64,000 nucleotides of DNA from Dietzia sp. JS16-p6b (lineage in GTDB: Bacteria > Actinomycetota > Actinomycetes > Mycobacteriales > Mycobacteriaceae). The position numbers and the translations under genes were made by a program. Positions within the stretch are counted from its first letter, which is position 1. Each line of letters begins with the position of its first letter. A model generated the notes under the pieces. It had not been told where the DNA came from. It made no database searches and saw only the letters and a list, made by a program, of their open reading frames with translations. The stretch covers positions 840,001 to 904,000 of the forward strand of contig NZ_CP024869.1 in the NCBI RefSeq assembly GCF_003052165.1, written 5' to 3'. Below are positions 48,023-56,408 of the stretch, one piece after another.

Positions 48023-49942
48023 CTATTCCGCCGGTCGGAGGAACGGTGTGAGTGCATCGAGCACGGCCGGGTCCTCGATCGTCGACGGGACTGTGACGTC
48101 CTCGTGTCCGTCCGCGATCTGTCGCATCGTCTTGCGCAGGATCTTGCCCGACCGGGTCTTGGGCAGGCCCTGCACGACCGTGCAGTCGCGGAAGGTGGCC
48201 ACCGCGCCGATCTCCTCGCGGACCATCGCCACCAACTCCGCCCGCAACTCCTCGGGATCGCGGACCTGACCGGACTTGAGGACCACGTACCCGACCGGCC
48301 GTTGGCCCTTGAGTTCGTCCTTCACACCGATGACGGCGGCCTCGGCCACCGCGGGGTGGGTGGCGATCACGGCCTCCATGGAGCCCGTCGACAACCGGTG
48401 GCCGGCGACGTTGATGACGTCGTCGGTCCGGCCCATGACGTAGACGTAACCGTCGGAGTCGATGTAGCCGCCGTCTCCGGTGGAGTAGTACCCGTCGAAG
48501 ACGGACATGTACGAGGAGATGAACCTCTCGTCGTCCTCCCACAGGCCCGACAGGGTGCCCGGCGCCATCGGCAGCCGGATCGCCAGGTTGCCCTCCTCCC
48601 CCGCGGGCAGTTCAGTCCCCCCGGCATCCAGGACGCGCAGGTCGTATCCGGGTACGGGCACGGTGGGGGACCCTGCCTTGATCGGCATAGGCTCGAGACC
48701 GCGCAGGTTGGAGGCGATGGGCCAGCCCGTCTCGGTCTGCCACCAGTTGTCCACCACGGGCTTGCCCAGCTTCTCCGTGGCCCATCGATAGGTGTCGGGA
48801 TCCAGCCGTTCGCCCGCACAGAACAGGGTGCGCATACCGGACAGGTCGTACCGGGCGATCTCCCGGCCCTCCGGGTCCTCCTTACGGATGGCCCGGACGG
48901 CCGTGGGCGCGGTGAACAGCGCGGTGGCCCCGTGCTCGGCGATCACCCTCCAGAACGCGCCGGCGTCCGGGGTGCCGACCGGTTTGCCCTCGTAGATGAT
49001 GGACGTCGCGCCCACCAGCAGCGGGCCGTAGACGATGTACGAGTGTCCCACGACCCAGCCGACGTCCGAGGCCGTCCACCAGACCTCGCCGGGGCGGACC
49101 CCGTAGACGTTCCACATCGACCACGCCAGCGCGACGGCGTGGCCACCGTTGTCCCGCACGACGCCCTTGGGCAGGCCCGTGGTCCCGGACGTGTACAGGA
49201 TGTACAGCGGGTCCGTCGCGGCGACGGGGACGGGCCCGGTCGGCTCCGACCCCGCGACCGCCTCATCCCAGTCGCTCCAGGTGGTGCCGGGGGTCTCGGG
49301 AAAGGACTCGTCCGGGAACTGGTCCGGTCGGTCGGCGACGATCACCGCACCCGGTGTGTGGCGGGCGAGACCCAGGGCTTTGGCGACCATCGGGAAGTAG
49401 GGGACCTTGCGGGTGGGCTCGATTCCGCCGGGCGAGGTCACCACCACCTTCGGCCGGGCGTCGTCGATGCGTATGGCCAGCTCCGGCGCGGCGAAACCCC
49501 CGAACACGACGGAGTGCACGGCGCCGATCCGGGCGCACGCGAGCATCGCCACGGCCGCGCGGGGAACCATGGGCATGTAGATCACGACCCGGTCGCCGTG
49601 GCCCACTCCCTCGGCGACGAGCGCACCCGCGAAGGCCTGGACCTGCTCGAGCAACTGGGAGTACGTGATGGTCTCGGTGGCCCCGGTCACCGCCGAGTCG
49701 TAGATGAACGCGGCCTGGTCCCCTCGTCCCTCCTCGACATGGCGGTCGAGGCAGTTGTACGACGTGTTGAGTCGGCCGTCGGGGAACCAGCGGTAGAACG
49801 GCGGCCTGGACCCGTCGACCGCGGTCGTGGGGGGCGTGGTCCAGTCGATGGCGCCGGCGGCCTCCAGCCAGAAGGCATCGGGATCGGTGATCGAGAGCCG
49901 GTGGGCCTCGGCGTAGGTCGACGAGGTCGTGGAGTCCGACAT
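48023..49942 (-). CDS. prpE: Propionyl-CoA synthetase (acyl-CoA synthetase)
   Basis: A 639-residue AMP-forming acyl-CoA synthetase. Motifs are the ATP-loop YILYTSGTTGLPKGVVRDNGG, WWQTETGWPI, the DGYVYVMGRTDDVINVAGHRLSTG hinge (the INVAGHRLSTG form is typical of PrpE rather than Acs), and the C-terminal catalytic Lys in LPKTRSGKILRK. It activates propionate, and possibly acetate. Good ribosome site before ATG 49942. Carbon-substrate preference is inferred from subfamily motifs. Confidence 0.9.
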   Translation of the reverse strand: MSDSTTSSTYAEAHRLSITDPDAFWLEAAGAIDWTTPPTTAVDGSRPPFYRWFPDGRLNTSYNCLDRHVEEGRGDQAAFIYDSAVTGATETITYSQLLEQVQAFAGALVAEGVGHGDRVVIYMPMVPRAAVAMLACARIGAVHSVVFGGFAAPELAIRIDDARPKVVVTSPGGIEPTRKVPYFPMVAKALGLARHTPGAVIVADRPDQFPDESFPETPGTTWSDWDEAVAGSEPTGPVPVAATDPLYILYTSGTTGLPKGVVRDNGGHAVALAWSMWNVYGVRPGEVWWTASDVGWVVGHSYIVYGPLLVGATSIIYEGKPVGTPDAGAFWRVIAEHGATALFTAPTAVRAIRKEDPEGREIARYDLSGMRTLFCAGERLDPDTYRWATEKLGKPVVDNWWQTETGWPIASNLRGLEPMPIKAGSPTVPVPGYDLRVLDAGGTELPAGEEGNLAIRLPMAPGTLSGLWEDDERFISSYMSVFDGYYSTGDGGYIDSDGYVYVMGRTDDVINVAGHRLSTGSMEAVIATHPAVAEAAVIGVKDELKGQRPVGYVVLKSGQVRDPEELRAELVAMVREEIGAVATFRDCTVVQGLPKTRSGKILRKTMRQIADGHEDVTVPSTIEDPAVLDALTPFLRPAE

Positions 49943-50004
49943 CGGTTGAGCCTCTCGTGCGGCGATGCGGCCCCCGAATCAGTGCCGACGGCCTGTGACG
50001 CGTT

Positions 50005-51531
50005 TCACTCTAGTCTCAGACCGAGGTCCCGATACCGCGACATCCGCTCCGCATACCTCCGCTCGGGGGGACGTCGCCTGACCTCGACGAGAGCCGAGGC
50101 GACGGCGTCCGCCAGCCGGTCGCAGAAGGCGTCCGGTTCGTCCGCCGCATCGGGTCGCTCGGGGACGACCACGTCGACGATCCCCGCCCGGAGGAGGTCG
50201 GACGAGGTGATCCCCTGGGATCGCGCCACCTCGGGTGCCCGGGTGGTCTCGTGGTAGAGGATCGCGCTCGCGCCCTCGGGGGGGAGCGGGGCGAGCCACC
50301 CGTGACGGGCGCACAGCACGCGGTCCGCGGGGAGCATCGCCAACGCGGCGCCCCCCGTGCCCTGGCCGAGGATCACCGAGACCGTCGGGGTGGGCAGGGT
50401 GACCAGGTCGGCCAAGCTGCGGGCGATCTCTCCCGCGAGACCGCCCTCCTCGGCCTCTCGGGACAACGCGGCCCCGCGGGTGTCGATGAGCAGGACCAAC
50501 GGGACCCCGATCTCGGCGGCGATGCGCATGCCGCGCCGCGCGGAGCGAAGTGCGGACGGGCCGAGCGGGCTCGTCTCGTTCTCCGCGTCACGGTCCTGGG
50601 CCAGCACCACCGCGGACTGCCCTCGGAACCGCGCCAGGGAGAGCAACAGCGACCCGCTGTCCTCGCCCTGACCGGTGCCCGAGAGCGGGACCCGGTCCGG
50701 GGCAACACGCTCCAGGAACGACCGGGCACCGGGGCGGTCGCGGCGGCGGGAGCGGACGATGGCGTCCCATGCGTCGGGCGGCTCGGCGCGGTCGGACTCC
50801 GGCTCGGGGACGGGCCCGTGCGGTGGCGCCGGTTCGTCCTGACACGGGGGGTCCTGGCAGAGGACGCGCAGGGCCCGCGCCGTGAGGTCCCGCACCCCCT
50901 CCGGGGGGAGTACGCCGTCGATCATGCCGCGGCGGGCGAGGTTCTCCGACACCTGCACGCCCTCCGGGAAGGGGGCCTCGTAGAGCGCCTCGTACACCCG
51001 GGGTCCCAGGAACCCGATCAACGCGCCGGGTTCGGCCACGGAGACGTGGCCCAACGACCCCCACGAGGCGAACACCCCTCCGGTGGTCGGGTGGCGCAGG
51101 TAGACGAGGTAGGGGAGCCCCGCCGACTTGTGCCCGGCCACGGCGGCGGAGATCTTGACCATCTGCAGGAAGGCGATCGTGCCCTCCTGCATGCGGGTCC
51201 CACCGGACGTCGGGGACGCCAGGATCGGCAGGCGCTCGGCGGTGGCTCGCTCGATCGCGGACACGATCCGCTCCGCCGCCGCGATTCCGATCGAGCCCGC
51301 GAGGAAGTCGAACTCGCAGGCGATGAACACCACGCGCCGACCCAGGAGGGTCCCCTCACCGGAGATGACGGCCTCGTCCACCCCGGACACCCGCGCCGCG
51401 CGCTCGAGGGAGTCCTCGTACCCCGGGACCGAGTCGACCTGGGGCGAGCGCAGCGGCGGGCCGTCCCAGGACCGGAACGACCCGTCGTCGAGGACCATGT
51501 CGAGGATCTGCAGAGCTCCGGTTCTGGCCAT
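50005..51531 (-). CDS. accD3: Acyl-CoA/acetyl-CoA carboxylase carboxyltransferase, fused beta-alpha type (AccD3-like)
   Basis: A 508-residue protein with both carboxyltransferase halves. The N-terminal part (about 1-225) has SGGTRMQEGTIAFLQMVKISAAV and PTTGGVFASWGSLGHVSVAEPGALIGFLGPRV. The C-terminal part (about 300-508) has LVLLIDTRGAALSREAEEGG, VILGQGTGGAALAMLPADRVL and the SYR-like tail RYRDLGLRLE. The zinc ribbon of E. coli AccD is absent. Length and position divergent from an echA6-like gene match M. tuberculosis accD3 (Rv0904c). Biotin partner not in the window. Confidence 0.85.
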   Translation of the reverse strand: MARTGALQILDMVLDDGSFRSWDGPPLRSPQVDSVPGYEDSLERAARVSGVDEAVISGEGTLLGRRVVFIACEFDFLAGSIGIAAAERIVSAIERATAERLPILASPTSGGTRMQEGTIAFLQMVKISAAVAGHKSAGLPYLVYLRHPTTGGVFASWGSLGHVSVAEPGALIGFLGPRVYEALYEAPFPEGVQVSENLARRGMIDGVLPPEGVRDLTARALRVLCQDPPCQDEPAPPHGPVPEPESDRAEPPDAWDAIVRSRRRDRPGARSFLERVAPDRVPLSGTGQGEDSGSLLLSLARFRGQSAVVLAQDRDAENETSPLGPSALRSARRGMRIAAEIGVPLVLLIDTRGAALSREAEEGGLAGEIARSLADLVTLPTPTVSVILGQGTGGAALAMLPADRVLCARHGWLAPLPPEGASAILYHETTRAPEVARSQGITSSDLLRAGIVDVVVPERPDAADEPDAFCDRLADAVASALVEVRRRPPERRYAERMSRYRDLGLRLE

Positions 51532-51614
51532 GGACGCATCGTACGGTGGGCGCGTTCACCAGCAGGTATCCTCGGTCACGGGTGCAGGAGAGTACCCCCG
51601 CCTCGAGTCCGCCA

Positions 51615-51642
51615 CGACCAGACCGCGACGACCAGACCGCGA
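51615..51642 (+). repeat. 14-bp tandem duplication upstream of echA6-like gene
   Basis: CGACCAGACCGCGA occurs twice head-to-tail (51615-51628, 51629-51642), followed by a degenerate third copy (CACAGAAGACCGCGA) to 51657. It lies in the 5' leader of the enoyl-CoA hydratase gene. Confidence 0.9.
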
Positions 51643-51679
51643 CACAGAAGACCGCGACGCACCGGAAGGCCCCGCCGCC

Positions 51680-52426
51680 ATGATCGACACACGCAGTGAC
51701 GGACCCGTCGCCGTCGTCACCATCGACCGTCACCGCACCCGCAACGCCCTCGACGCGGAGGTCTGCACGGCCCTGCGGGAGGCGATCGAAGTCGCGGGAG
51801 CCGCGGCGGAGGGTGAGGACCCGGTCCGGGCGATCGTCATCACCGGGGCGGGGTCGGCCTTCTGCGCCGGCGCCGACCTGTCCGGCGGCGTGTACAACCT
51901 GAACTTCTACGACGCCCACGCCGCGATGCTCGAGGCGGTGGAGTCGGTGCCGGTCCCCGTCATCGCGGCCGTCAACGGGCCCGCAGTCGGCGCCGGGGTC
52001 CAGCTCGCCCTGGCCGCCGATCTCCGCGTCGTGGCCCCCGGCGCGGTGTTCGCGGTACCCGTCGTGAAGGTGGGGTTGGCCCTGGACAACTGGACCATCA
52101 AGCGGCTCGCCAACGTGGTCGGGGGAGGACACGCGCGGTCGGTCCTCATGACCGCGCGTCCGGTGGGCGCGGAGGAGGCGGCCCGGATCGGCCTGGCCAA
52201 CGAGATCGGTGACCTCGACACGGCGATGGAACTCGCCGCGGAGATCGCGCGGTTCGCCCCCCTGAGCCTCCGGCACATCAAGTCCGTGATCAATGACGAC
52301 GACGCCCGGCTCCTGCCCCGCGACGAACACACCGAGCTGCAACAACTCGCCTGGCGTAGCGAGGACATGGCCGAGGCGCGGGCCGCCCGCGCGGAGAAGA
52401 GGCCACCGGTGTTCCGCGGTCGATGA
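51680..52426 (+). CDS. echA6: Enoyl-CoA hydratase/isomerase family protein (EchA6-like)
   Basis: A 248-residue crotonase-fold protein with the oxyanion-hole segments AFCAGADLSGG and NGPAVGAGVQLALAADLR. The two acidic catalytic residues of true hydratases are not both evident: the segment after GAGV reads LALAADLRVVAPGAVFAVPVVKVGLALDNW. That recalls EchA6, a non-catalytic acyl-CoA-binding protein feeding mycolate synthesis. ATG 51680 follows GGAAGG. Divergent from the accD3-like gene as in Rv0904c-Rv0905. Confidence 0.85.
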   Translation: MIDTRSDGPVAVVTIDRHRTRNALDAEVCTALREAIEVAGAAAEGEDPVRAIVITGAGSAFCAGADLSGGVYNLNFYDAHAAMLEAVESVPVPVIAAVNGPAVGAGVQLALAADLRVVAPGAVFAVPVVKVGLALDNWTIKRLANVVGGGHARSVLMTARPVGAEEAARIGLANEIGDLDTAMELAAEIARFAPLSLRHIKSVINDDDARLLPRDEHTELQQLAWRSEDMAEARAARAEKRPPVFRGR

Positions 52427-52650
52427 CCTGAGTGTCAGCGGGCCCGAGCGGCGACCGGCCCGCACGTCCGCTGTTTCCGGAGGGCGCCGGGGTCATCGGT
52501 GAGCGACCTCACCCCTCGACCCCCCGGATTAGGTGGTCTACCCCTCCGACGGGGGTGGGTCCACCAGGACTTTTGGCGAATCAGCCTCCGGGGGACACAC
52601 CGCACTCGGCAAAGGCTTGTGTCCCGTGTCACACTTCTTCCGTCCAAATC

Positions 52651-52666
52651 TGTGAGGCCCATCACT
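52651..52666. promoter_or_regulatory. Candidate GlxR/Crp site upstream of DUF485-actP
   Basis: TGTGAGGCCCATCACT matches the TGTGA-N6-TCACA consensus in 9 of 10 half-site bases. It lies 41-56 bases upstream of the DUF485 start. cAMP-dependent GlxR regulates monocarboxylate uptake in Corynebacterium, so this fits acetate transport control. The remainder of the 280-base gap shows no gene. Confidence 0.5.
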
Positions 52667-52706
52667 ACAGCGGTGCGGCTCGAGACAATTGAAACGGAGG
52701 ACCTCC

Positions 52707-53069
52707 GTGTCCCAGCCAGCTGATCCACCGGTGGGAGGATCGTCACGACGCAGCCCGGAGCCGGCTGACTTCGAGGCGATGCACTCCAGCCCGGAATTCC
52801 AGGAGTTGCGCAGCAAGTTCAGGGCGTTCGTCTTCCCCATGACGATCGCCTTCCTCGTCTGGTACTTCCTGTACGTGCTCCTGGCGGTCTATGCGACCGA
52901 CTTCATGGCGACCAAGGTCTTCGGGAACATCACCTGGGGGCTGATCATCGGGTTGGCGCAGTTCGTCACCACGTTCCTCATCACGTTCCTCTACATCCGG
53001 TTCGCCAACCGGGTGGTCGATCCCCGCGCGGAAGCGATCCGCCACGAGCTGGAAGGTGAGGTGGCCTGA
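52707..53069 (+). CDS. DUF485 membrane protein
   Basis: A 120-residue protein with two transmembrane helices (FVFPMTIAFLVWYFLYVLLAVYA and WGLIIGLAQFVTTFLITFLYIRFA), the standard DUF485 layout. DUF485 genes are normally paired with ActP-type symporters, as here: the stop shares one base with the actP start (TGATG). GTG 52707 has ACGGAGG upstream. Confidence 0.92.
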   Translation: MSQPADPPVGGSSRRSPEPADFEAMHSSPEFQELRSKFRAFVFPMTIAFLVWYFLYVLLAVYATDFMATKVFGNITWGLIIGLAQFVTTFLITFLYIRFANRVVDPRAEAIRHELEGEVA

Positions 53070-54691
53070 TGGGCGACTGGCTGTACAACATCCGCGAGCT
53101 CGCCCCCGGTGAGCAGGTCGGCAGCACGCTTCTCAACATGGTCGTGTTCGGGATCTTCATCGTCGTGACCATGACCCTCGTCCTCCGGGCGTCCAAGTCG
53201 ACCAAGTCGACCAAGGACTTCTACACCGGTGGCTCCACCTTCACGGGGCCGCAGAACGGGTTCGCGATCGCCGGTGACTACCTCTCGGCCGCCTCGTTCC
53301 TGGGCATCGCCGGCGCCATCGCCATCAACGGTTACGACGGTTTCCTCTACTCCATCGGGTTCCTGGTGGCGTGGCTGGTCGCGCTGATGCTGGTCGCCGA
53401 ACTGATGCGCAACACGGGCCGGTTCACGATGGCGGACGTGCTCAGCTTCCGTCTCAAGCAGCGGCCCGTCCGCATGGCCGCGGCCCTGGCGACCCTCTCG
53501 GTGTGCCTGTTCTATCTCATCGCACAGATGGCGGGCGCCGGCGGTCTGGTGGCGCTCCTGCTCAACATCAACGACTCCACCGGGCAGGCGATCGTCGTGG
53601 CGGTCGTCGGGCTCCTGATGATCGTCTACGTGCTCGTCGGTGGCATGAAGGGCACCACGTACGTGCAGATGGTCAAGGCCGTCCTCCTGGTCGGCGGCGT
53701 GTTGATCATGTGCCTGTTCGTCCTGGTGGCGGTGCGGGGCAACTTCTCGGCGCTCCTCGGTGAGGCCGTGGCCAACTCCGGCAGGGACCTCCTGCAGCCC
53801 GGCCTGCAGTACGGCGCCACCGAGACGAGCAAACTCGACTTCATCTCCCTGTCGATCGCCCTGGTCTTCGGTACCGCGGGCCTGCCCCACGTGTTGATGC
53901 GCTTCTACACGGTCCCCACCGCCAAGGAGGCCCGCCGCTCGGTCACCTGGGCGATCGCGCTCATCGGGTCGTTCTACCTGTTCACCCTGGTCCTCGGTTT
54001 CGGTGCCGCGGCGATGGTGGGGTCGGAGGTGATCGAGGCGGCGCCCGGTGGCGTGAACTCGGCGGCCCCGCTGCTGGCCTTCGCGCTCGGCGGGGAGATC
54101 TTCCTCGGGATCATCTCGGCGGTCGCCTTCGCGACGATTCTCGCGGTGGTCGCGGGTCTCGCCATCACGGCCTCCGCGTCGTTCGCACACGACATCTACA
54201 ACGGCGTCATCAAGCACGGGAAGGCGACCGAGAAGGCCCAGTTGCGGGTGTCGCGGATCACCGTCGTGGTGATCGGTATCGCGTCCATCATCATGGGGAT
54301 CGGCGCCATGGGGCAGAACATCGCCTTCCTCGTGGCCCTGGCGTTCGCCATCGCGGCCTCGGCGAACCTGCCGACCATCCTCTACTCGCTGTTCTGGAAG
54401 CGGTTCAACACCACCGGCGCGCTGTTCTCGATGTACGGCGGCCTGATCAGCACACTCGTGCTGATCGCGCTCTCGCCCGCGGTGTCGGGCGGCCCGAAGT
54501 CGATGATCACCAGTGTCGACTTCTCGTTGTTCCCGCTGTCCAACCCGGGCATCGTGTCGATCCCGCTGGCGTTCCTCCTCGGGATCATCGGCACCTTCCT
54601 CGGCAAGAAGGACGAGTTCCCGGAGAAGCGGGTCGAGATGGAGGTCCGTTCCCTCACGGGTGTCGGTGTGGAGAAGACGATCAACCACTGA
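53069..54691 (+). CDS. actP: Cation/acetate symporter
   Basis: A 540-residue sodium/solute symporter (SSSF) with thirteen predicted helices. Landmarks are DFYTGGSTFTGPQNGFAIAGDYLSAASFLG, the SSF signature GTAGLPHVLMRFYTVPTAKEARRSV, and VVAGLAITASASFAHDIYNG, close to ActP/MctC, which import acetate, propionate and pyruvate. Paired with DUF485. Links to prpE and gltA in C2/C3 use. Confidence 0.93.
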   Translation: MGDWLYNIRELAPGEQVGSTLLNMVVFGIFIVVTMTLVLRASKSTKSTKDFYTGGSTFTGPQNGFAIAGDYLSAASFLGIAGAIAINGYDGFLYSIGFLVAWLVALMLVAELMRNTGRFTMADVLSFRLKQRPVRMAAALATLSVCLFYLIAQMAGAGGLVALLLNINDSTGQAIVVAVVGLLMIVYVLVGGMKGTTYVQMVKAVLLVGGVLIMCLFVLVAVRGNFSALLGEAVANSGRDLLQPGLQYGATETSKLDFISLSIALVFGTAGLPHVLMRFYTVPTAKEARRSVTWAIALIGSFYLFTLVLGFGAAAMVGSEVIEAAPGGVNSAAPLLAFALGGEIFLGIISAVAFATILAVVAGLAITASASFAHDIYNGVIKHGKATEKAQLRVSRITVVVIGIASIIMGIGAMGQNIAFLVALAFAIAASANLPTILYSLFWKRFNTTGALFSMYGGLISTLVLIALSPAVSGGPKSMITSVDFSLFPLSNPGIVSIPLAFLLGIIGTFLGKKDEFPEKRVEMEVRSLTGVGVEKTINH

Positions 54692-54717
54692 TCCCACTCG
54701 TCCATCCGGACCCGACG

Positions 54718-54755
54718 CCGGCCCGCCCTACCGTCTTCACGGTCGGGCGGGCCGG
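54718..54755 (+). terminator. Terminator after actP
   Basis: CCGGCCCGCCC at 54718-54728 pairs with GGGCGGGCCGG at 54745-54755. ACCG/CGGT extends the stem after a single-base mismatch. It starts 27 bases after the actP stop. Confidence 0.8.
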
Positions 54756-54862
54756 TCTCGTCGACCGGCCTCGGGGCGGGGCCGCACCCCGGCAGGCGGG
54801 AAGTCGGTGGACAAAGGGGCTACCCTCGGTGACCACCACACCGATTCGGAGGCGGTAGAAGA

Positions 54863-55402
54863 ATGTATCCCGGACAGGACGACCAGACGCGGCGCATGGG
54901 CCAGCCCGACTCGCGCGCGTACTCGCAGATGGGCGGGGACGCTGGGTACGACGAGCCCTACTCGAACGACGCCGGCTACCAGGAGCGCCGGGCGCCCCGC
55001 GGTCCGGCTATCGACGTGGGCAAATTCCTGGGCAGCGTCGCGGCCACGGCTCTCGTGGCGGCGATCGCCGGGTGGCTGATCGCCTGGGTGGTGGACGCGG
55101 CGTTCGGCCGGTTCGGCCACCAGTGGGCCAACGGCGGCAACACCCCCACCATGTACGCCGTCTACGGGGCGGTGGCCGCGATCCTGGCCGGGCTCCTCTG
55201 GTACCTGCTGCTCGTCGGCACCGCCAACCCGCAGCAGTTTTTCTCGTGGACCGTGGGGCTGCTGATCATCGCGGCCGTGGCGCTGCCGCTCCTGGTGACG
55301 GTCCCGTTCCTCGACGGGGTGGCCGCCGCGATAGTCCACCTGTTCATCGGGTTGCCGATCCTGGCGTTGACCGGGGCGTTCGCCGCGACTCTGCGACGCT
55401 GA
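54863..55402 (+). CDS. DUF6069-like four-helix membrane protein
   Basis: A 179-residue protein. A Tyr/Gly/Asp-rich cytoplasmic N-terminus (about 1-52) is followed by four helices (FLGSVAATALVAAIAGWLIAW, YAVYGAVAAILAGLLWYLLLV, WTVGLLIIAAVALPLLVTV, AAIVHLFIGLPILALTGAF). The four-helix pattern resembles DUF6069; this is a memory-based match. GGAGG precedes the ATG. A perfect 16-bp terminator follows. Function unknown. Confidence 0.7.
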   Translation: MYPGQDDQTRRMGQPDSRAYSQMGGDAGYDEPYSNDAGYQERRAPRGPAIDVGKFLGSVAATALVAAIAGWLIAWVVDAAFGRFGHQWANGGNTPTMYAVYGAVAAILAGLLWYLLLVGTANPQQFFSWTVGLLIIAAVALPLLVTVPFLDGVAAAIVHLFIGLPILALTGAFAATLRR

Positions 55403-55415
55403 CAGGCCGAGAAGC

Positions 55416-55450
55416 GTCGAGCCCGCTGATGTGTCATCAGCGGGCTCGAC
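55416..55450. terminator. Terminator between the membrane protein and the Cys-rich gene
   Basis: A perfect 16-bp stem (55416-55431 with 55435-55450) with loop TGT, between two convergent genes. Confidence 0.85.
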
Positions 55451-55519
55451 CGTATCGGTCAGATATGTTGCGGGCCGGCCCGTGACGGGCCCGTGACGGG
55501 CGGGTGTCGTCCGGGACCG

Positions 55520-55846
55520 TCAGGCCGCGTGCCGGCAGGTCGCGCAGCTGCAGTCGTCGCAGACGCAGTTCGCGCACTCGTGCCGCTCGCCGCAGTTGTC
55601 GCACGAGCAGATGTTGTGGTTGCAGGTCTCGCAGGTGCAGTTCGTGCAGGTGCACATCGCGCAGCTGTCGTCGCAGTTGTCACACGAGCAGGTGGTGCAC
55701 TCGTCGTAGTGGCCGTCGTGCTCGCGGTGCAGGTGGCCGTCATGCAGGTAGTCCACGTGATCCTCGTGGACGATCGCCTCGTGTCCGCAGCCGGGTCCGT
55801 GGGTGTGGGAGTGCGGTTCGGCGGTGGGGTGGTCGGTCACGGTCAT
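55520..55846 (-). CDS. Cys/His-rich metallothionein-like protein
   Basis: A 108-residue protein with 20 Cys and 15 His. The N-terminal 46 residues are His-rich (GPGCGHEAIVHEDHVDYLHD, then HLHREHDGHYDE), a motif seen in small actinobacterial metal-related proteins. Residues 50-104 contain 19 Cys in overlapping CxC and CxxC spacings (CTTCSCDNC, CTCTNCTCETC, CSCDNC, CVCDDCSCATC), the pattern of metallothioneins. It is longer than known bacterial metallothioneins such as SmtA and MymT. AGGAG lies before ATG 55846. Likely role: binding Zn, Cu or Cd in the cytoplasm (no signal peptide). Family not recognised exactly. Confidence 0.85.
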   Translation of the reverse strand: MTVTDHPTAEPHSHTHGPGCGHEAIVHEDHVDYLHDGHLHREHDGHYDECTTCSCDNCDDSCAMCTCTNCTCETCNHNICSCDNCGERHECANCVCDDCSCATCRHAA

Positions 55847-55920
55847 GGGTGGGGCTCCTGTTCCTCGTCGCCGGTCGTCCGGGGCGGTGTCCGCCCGTCA
55901 TGGGCGGCGTCCGCCGCCTC

Positions 55921-55956
55921 GGCATGCATACATCATCATACGTGCATGTATCGATG
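55921..55956 (-). promoter_or_regulatory. AT-rich dyad upstream of the Cys-rich gene, candidate metal operator
   Basis: An AT-rich island in otherwise >70% GC DNA contains ATACGTGCATGTAT (55938-55951), a palindrome broken only by one G/T pair, and a second ATACAT half-site at 55928-55933. It lies about 75-110 bases upstream of the start at 55846. Such dyads suit ArsR/SmtB or MerR-type metal sensors. No sensor gene is in the window. Confidence 0.45.
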
Positions 55957-56005
55957 TCAACGGGGCGCCTGTCCGGGTTCGACATCGGGTGTCGCGGGCC
56001 TGAGC

Positions 56006-56092
56006 GGGGCCGAAGGGGCTGACGGGGCCGAAGGGGCTGACGGGGCCGAAGGGGCTGACGGGGCCGAAGGGGCTGAGGGGCTGAGGGGCTGA
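56006..56092 (+). repeat. 18-bp tandem array (4 copies) with 8-bp tail repeats
   Basis: GGGGCCGAAGGGGCTGAC repeats four times from 56006 to 56077 (the last copy ends GAG), followed by two more GGGGCTGA units to 56092. It lies downstream of tRNA-Arg and upstream of the Cys-rich gene. The 55847-56120 gap holds only this array and the dyad. Open frames through it are repeat artefacts. Confidence 0.95.
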
Positions 56093-56120
56093 GGGGCCGG
56101 GGGCCACCCGACCCGCGCCG

Positions 56121-56196
56121 TGGTGCCCTCGAGAGGAATCGAACCTCCGACACCGGCTTTAGGAGAGCCGTGCTCTATCCACTGAGCTACGAGGGC
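56121..56196 (-). tRNA. tRNA-Arg (anticodon CCU)
   Basis: On the minus strand a full cloverleaf is readable: acceptor GCCCTCG pairing with CGAGGGC, D-arm GCTCAGTGGATAGAGC, anticodon stem CGGCT/AGCCG with loop CTCCTAA (CCT, reads AGG), T-arm GGAGGTTCGATTCCTCTC (last pairs approximate), discriminator A and an encoded CCA. It is 76 bases long. Confidence 0.96.
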
Positions 56197-56245
56197 GGGA
56201 ACCGGGGAGAGTCTAACCGATGTCCGCCCGTCCGTGATCGGCGAG

Positions 56246-56274
56246 TTGGAGTGTCCGCACCCGGACGGTATGGT
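56246..56274 (+). promoter_or_regulatory. Likely rplM-rpsI promoter
   Basis: TTGGAG at 56246-56251 and TATGGT at 56269-56274 with 17 bases between fit a sigma-70-type housekeeping promoter. They lie 135 bases before the rplM start, leaving a leader of about 128 bases. Confidence 0.55.
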
Positions 56275-56408
56275 TGACCGTCGGCGTCCGTGTCGTCTCC
56301 GTGTCCGGGGATCGGCGGACCGCCTCCGCGGGTCACCACCGGCCGCCGCGCGAGGGGGAGGGCGTCCGGTCGGCCGGCAGCCCCACTAGACAGACAGAGG
56401 TATCGCCT

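Noticed and set aside
47723-50257. Plus-strand open frame of 844 codons
   Set aside because: Runs through the FKBP 3' end, a terminator, and antisense to prpE; no domain.
55740-56153. Minus-strand frame encoding repeated RQPLRP units
   Set aside because: It is a translation of the 18-bp tandem array plus antisense of the Cys-rich gene's head; no ribosome site or conservation evident.
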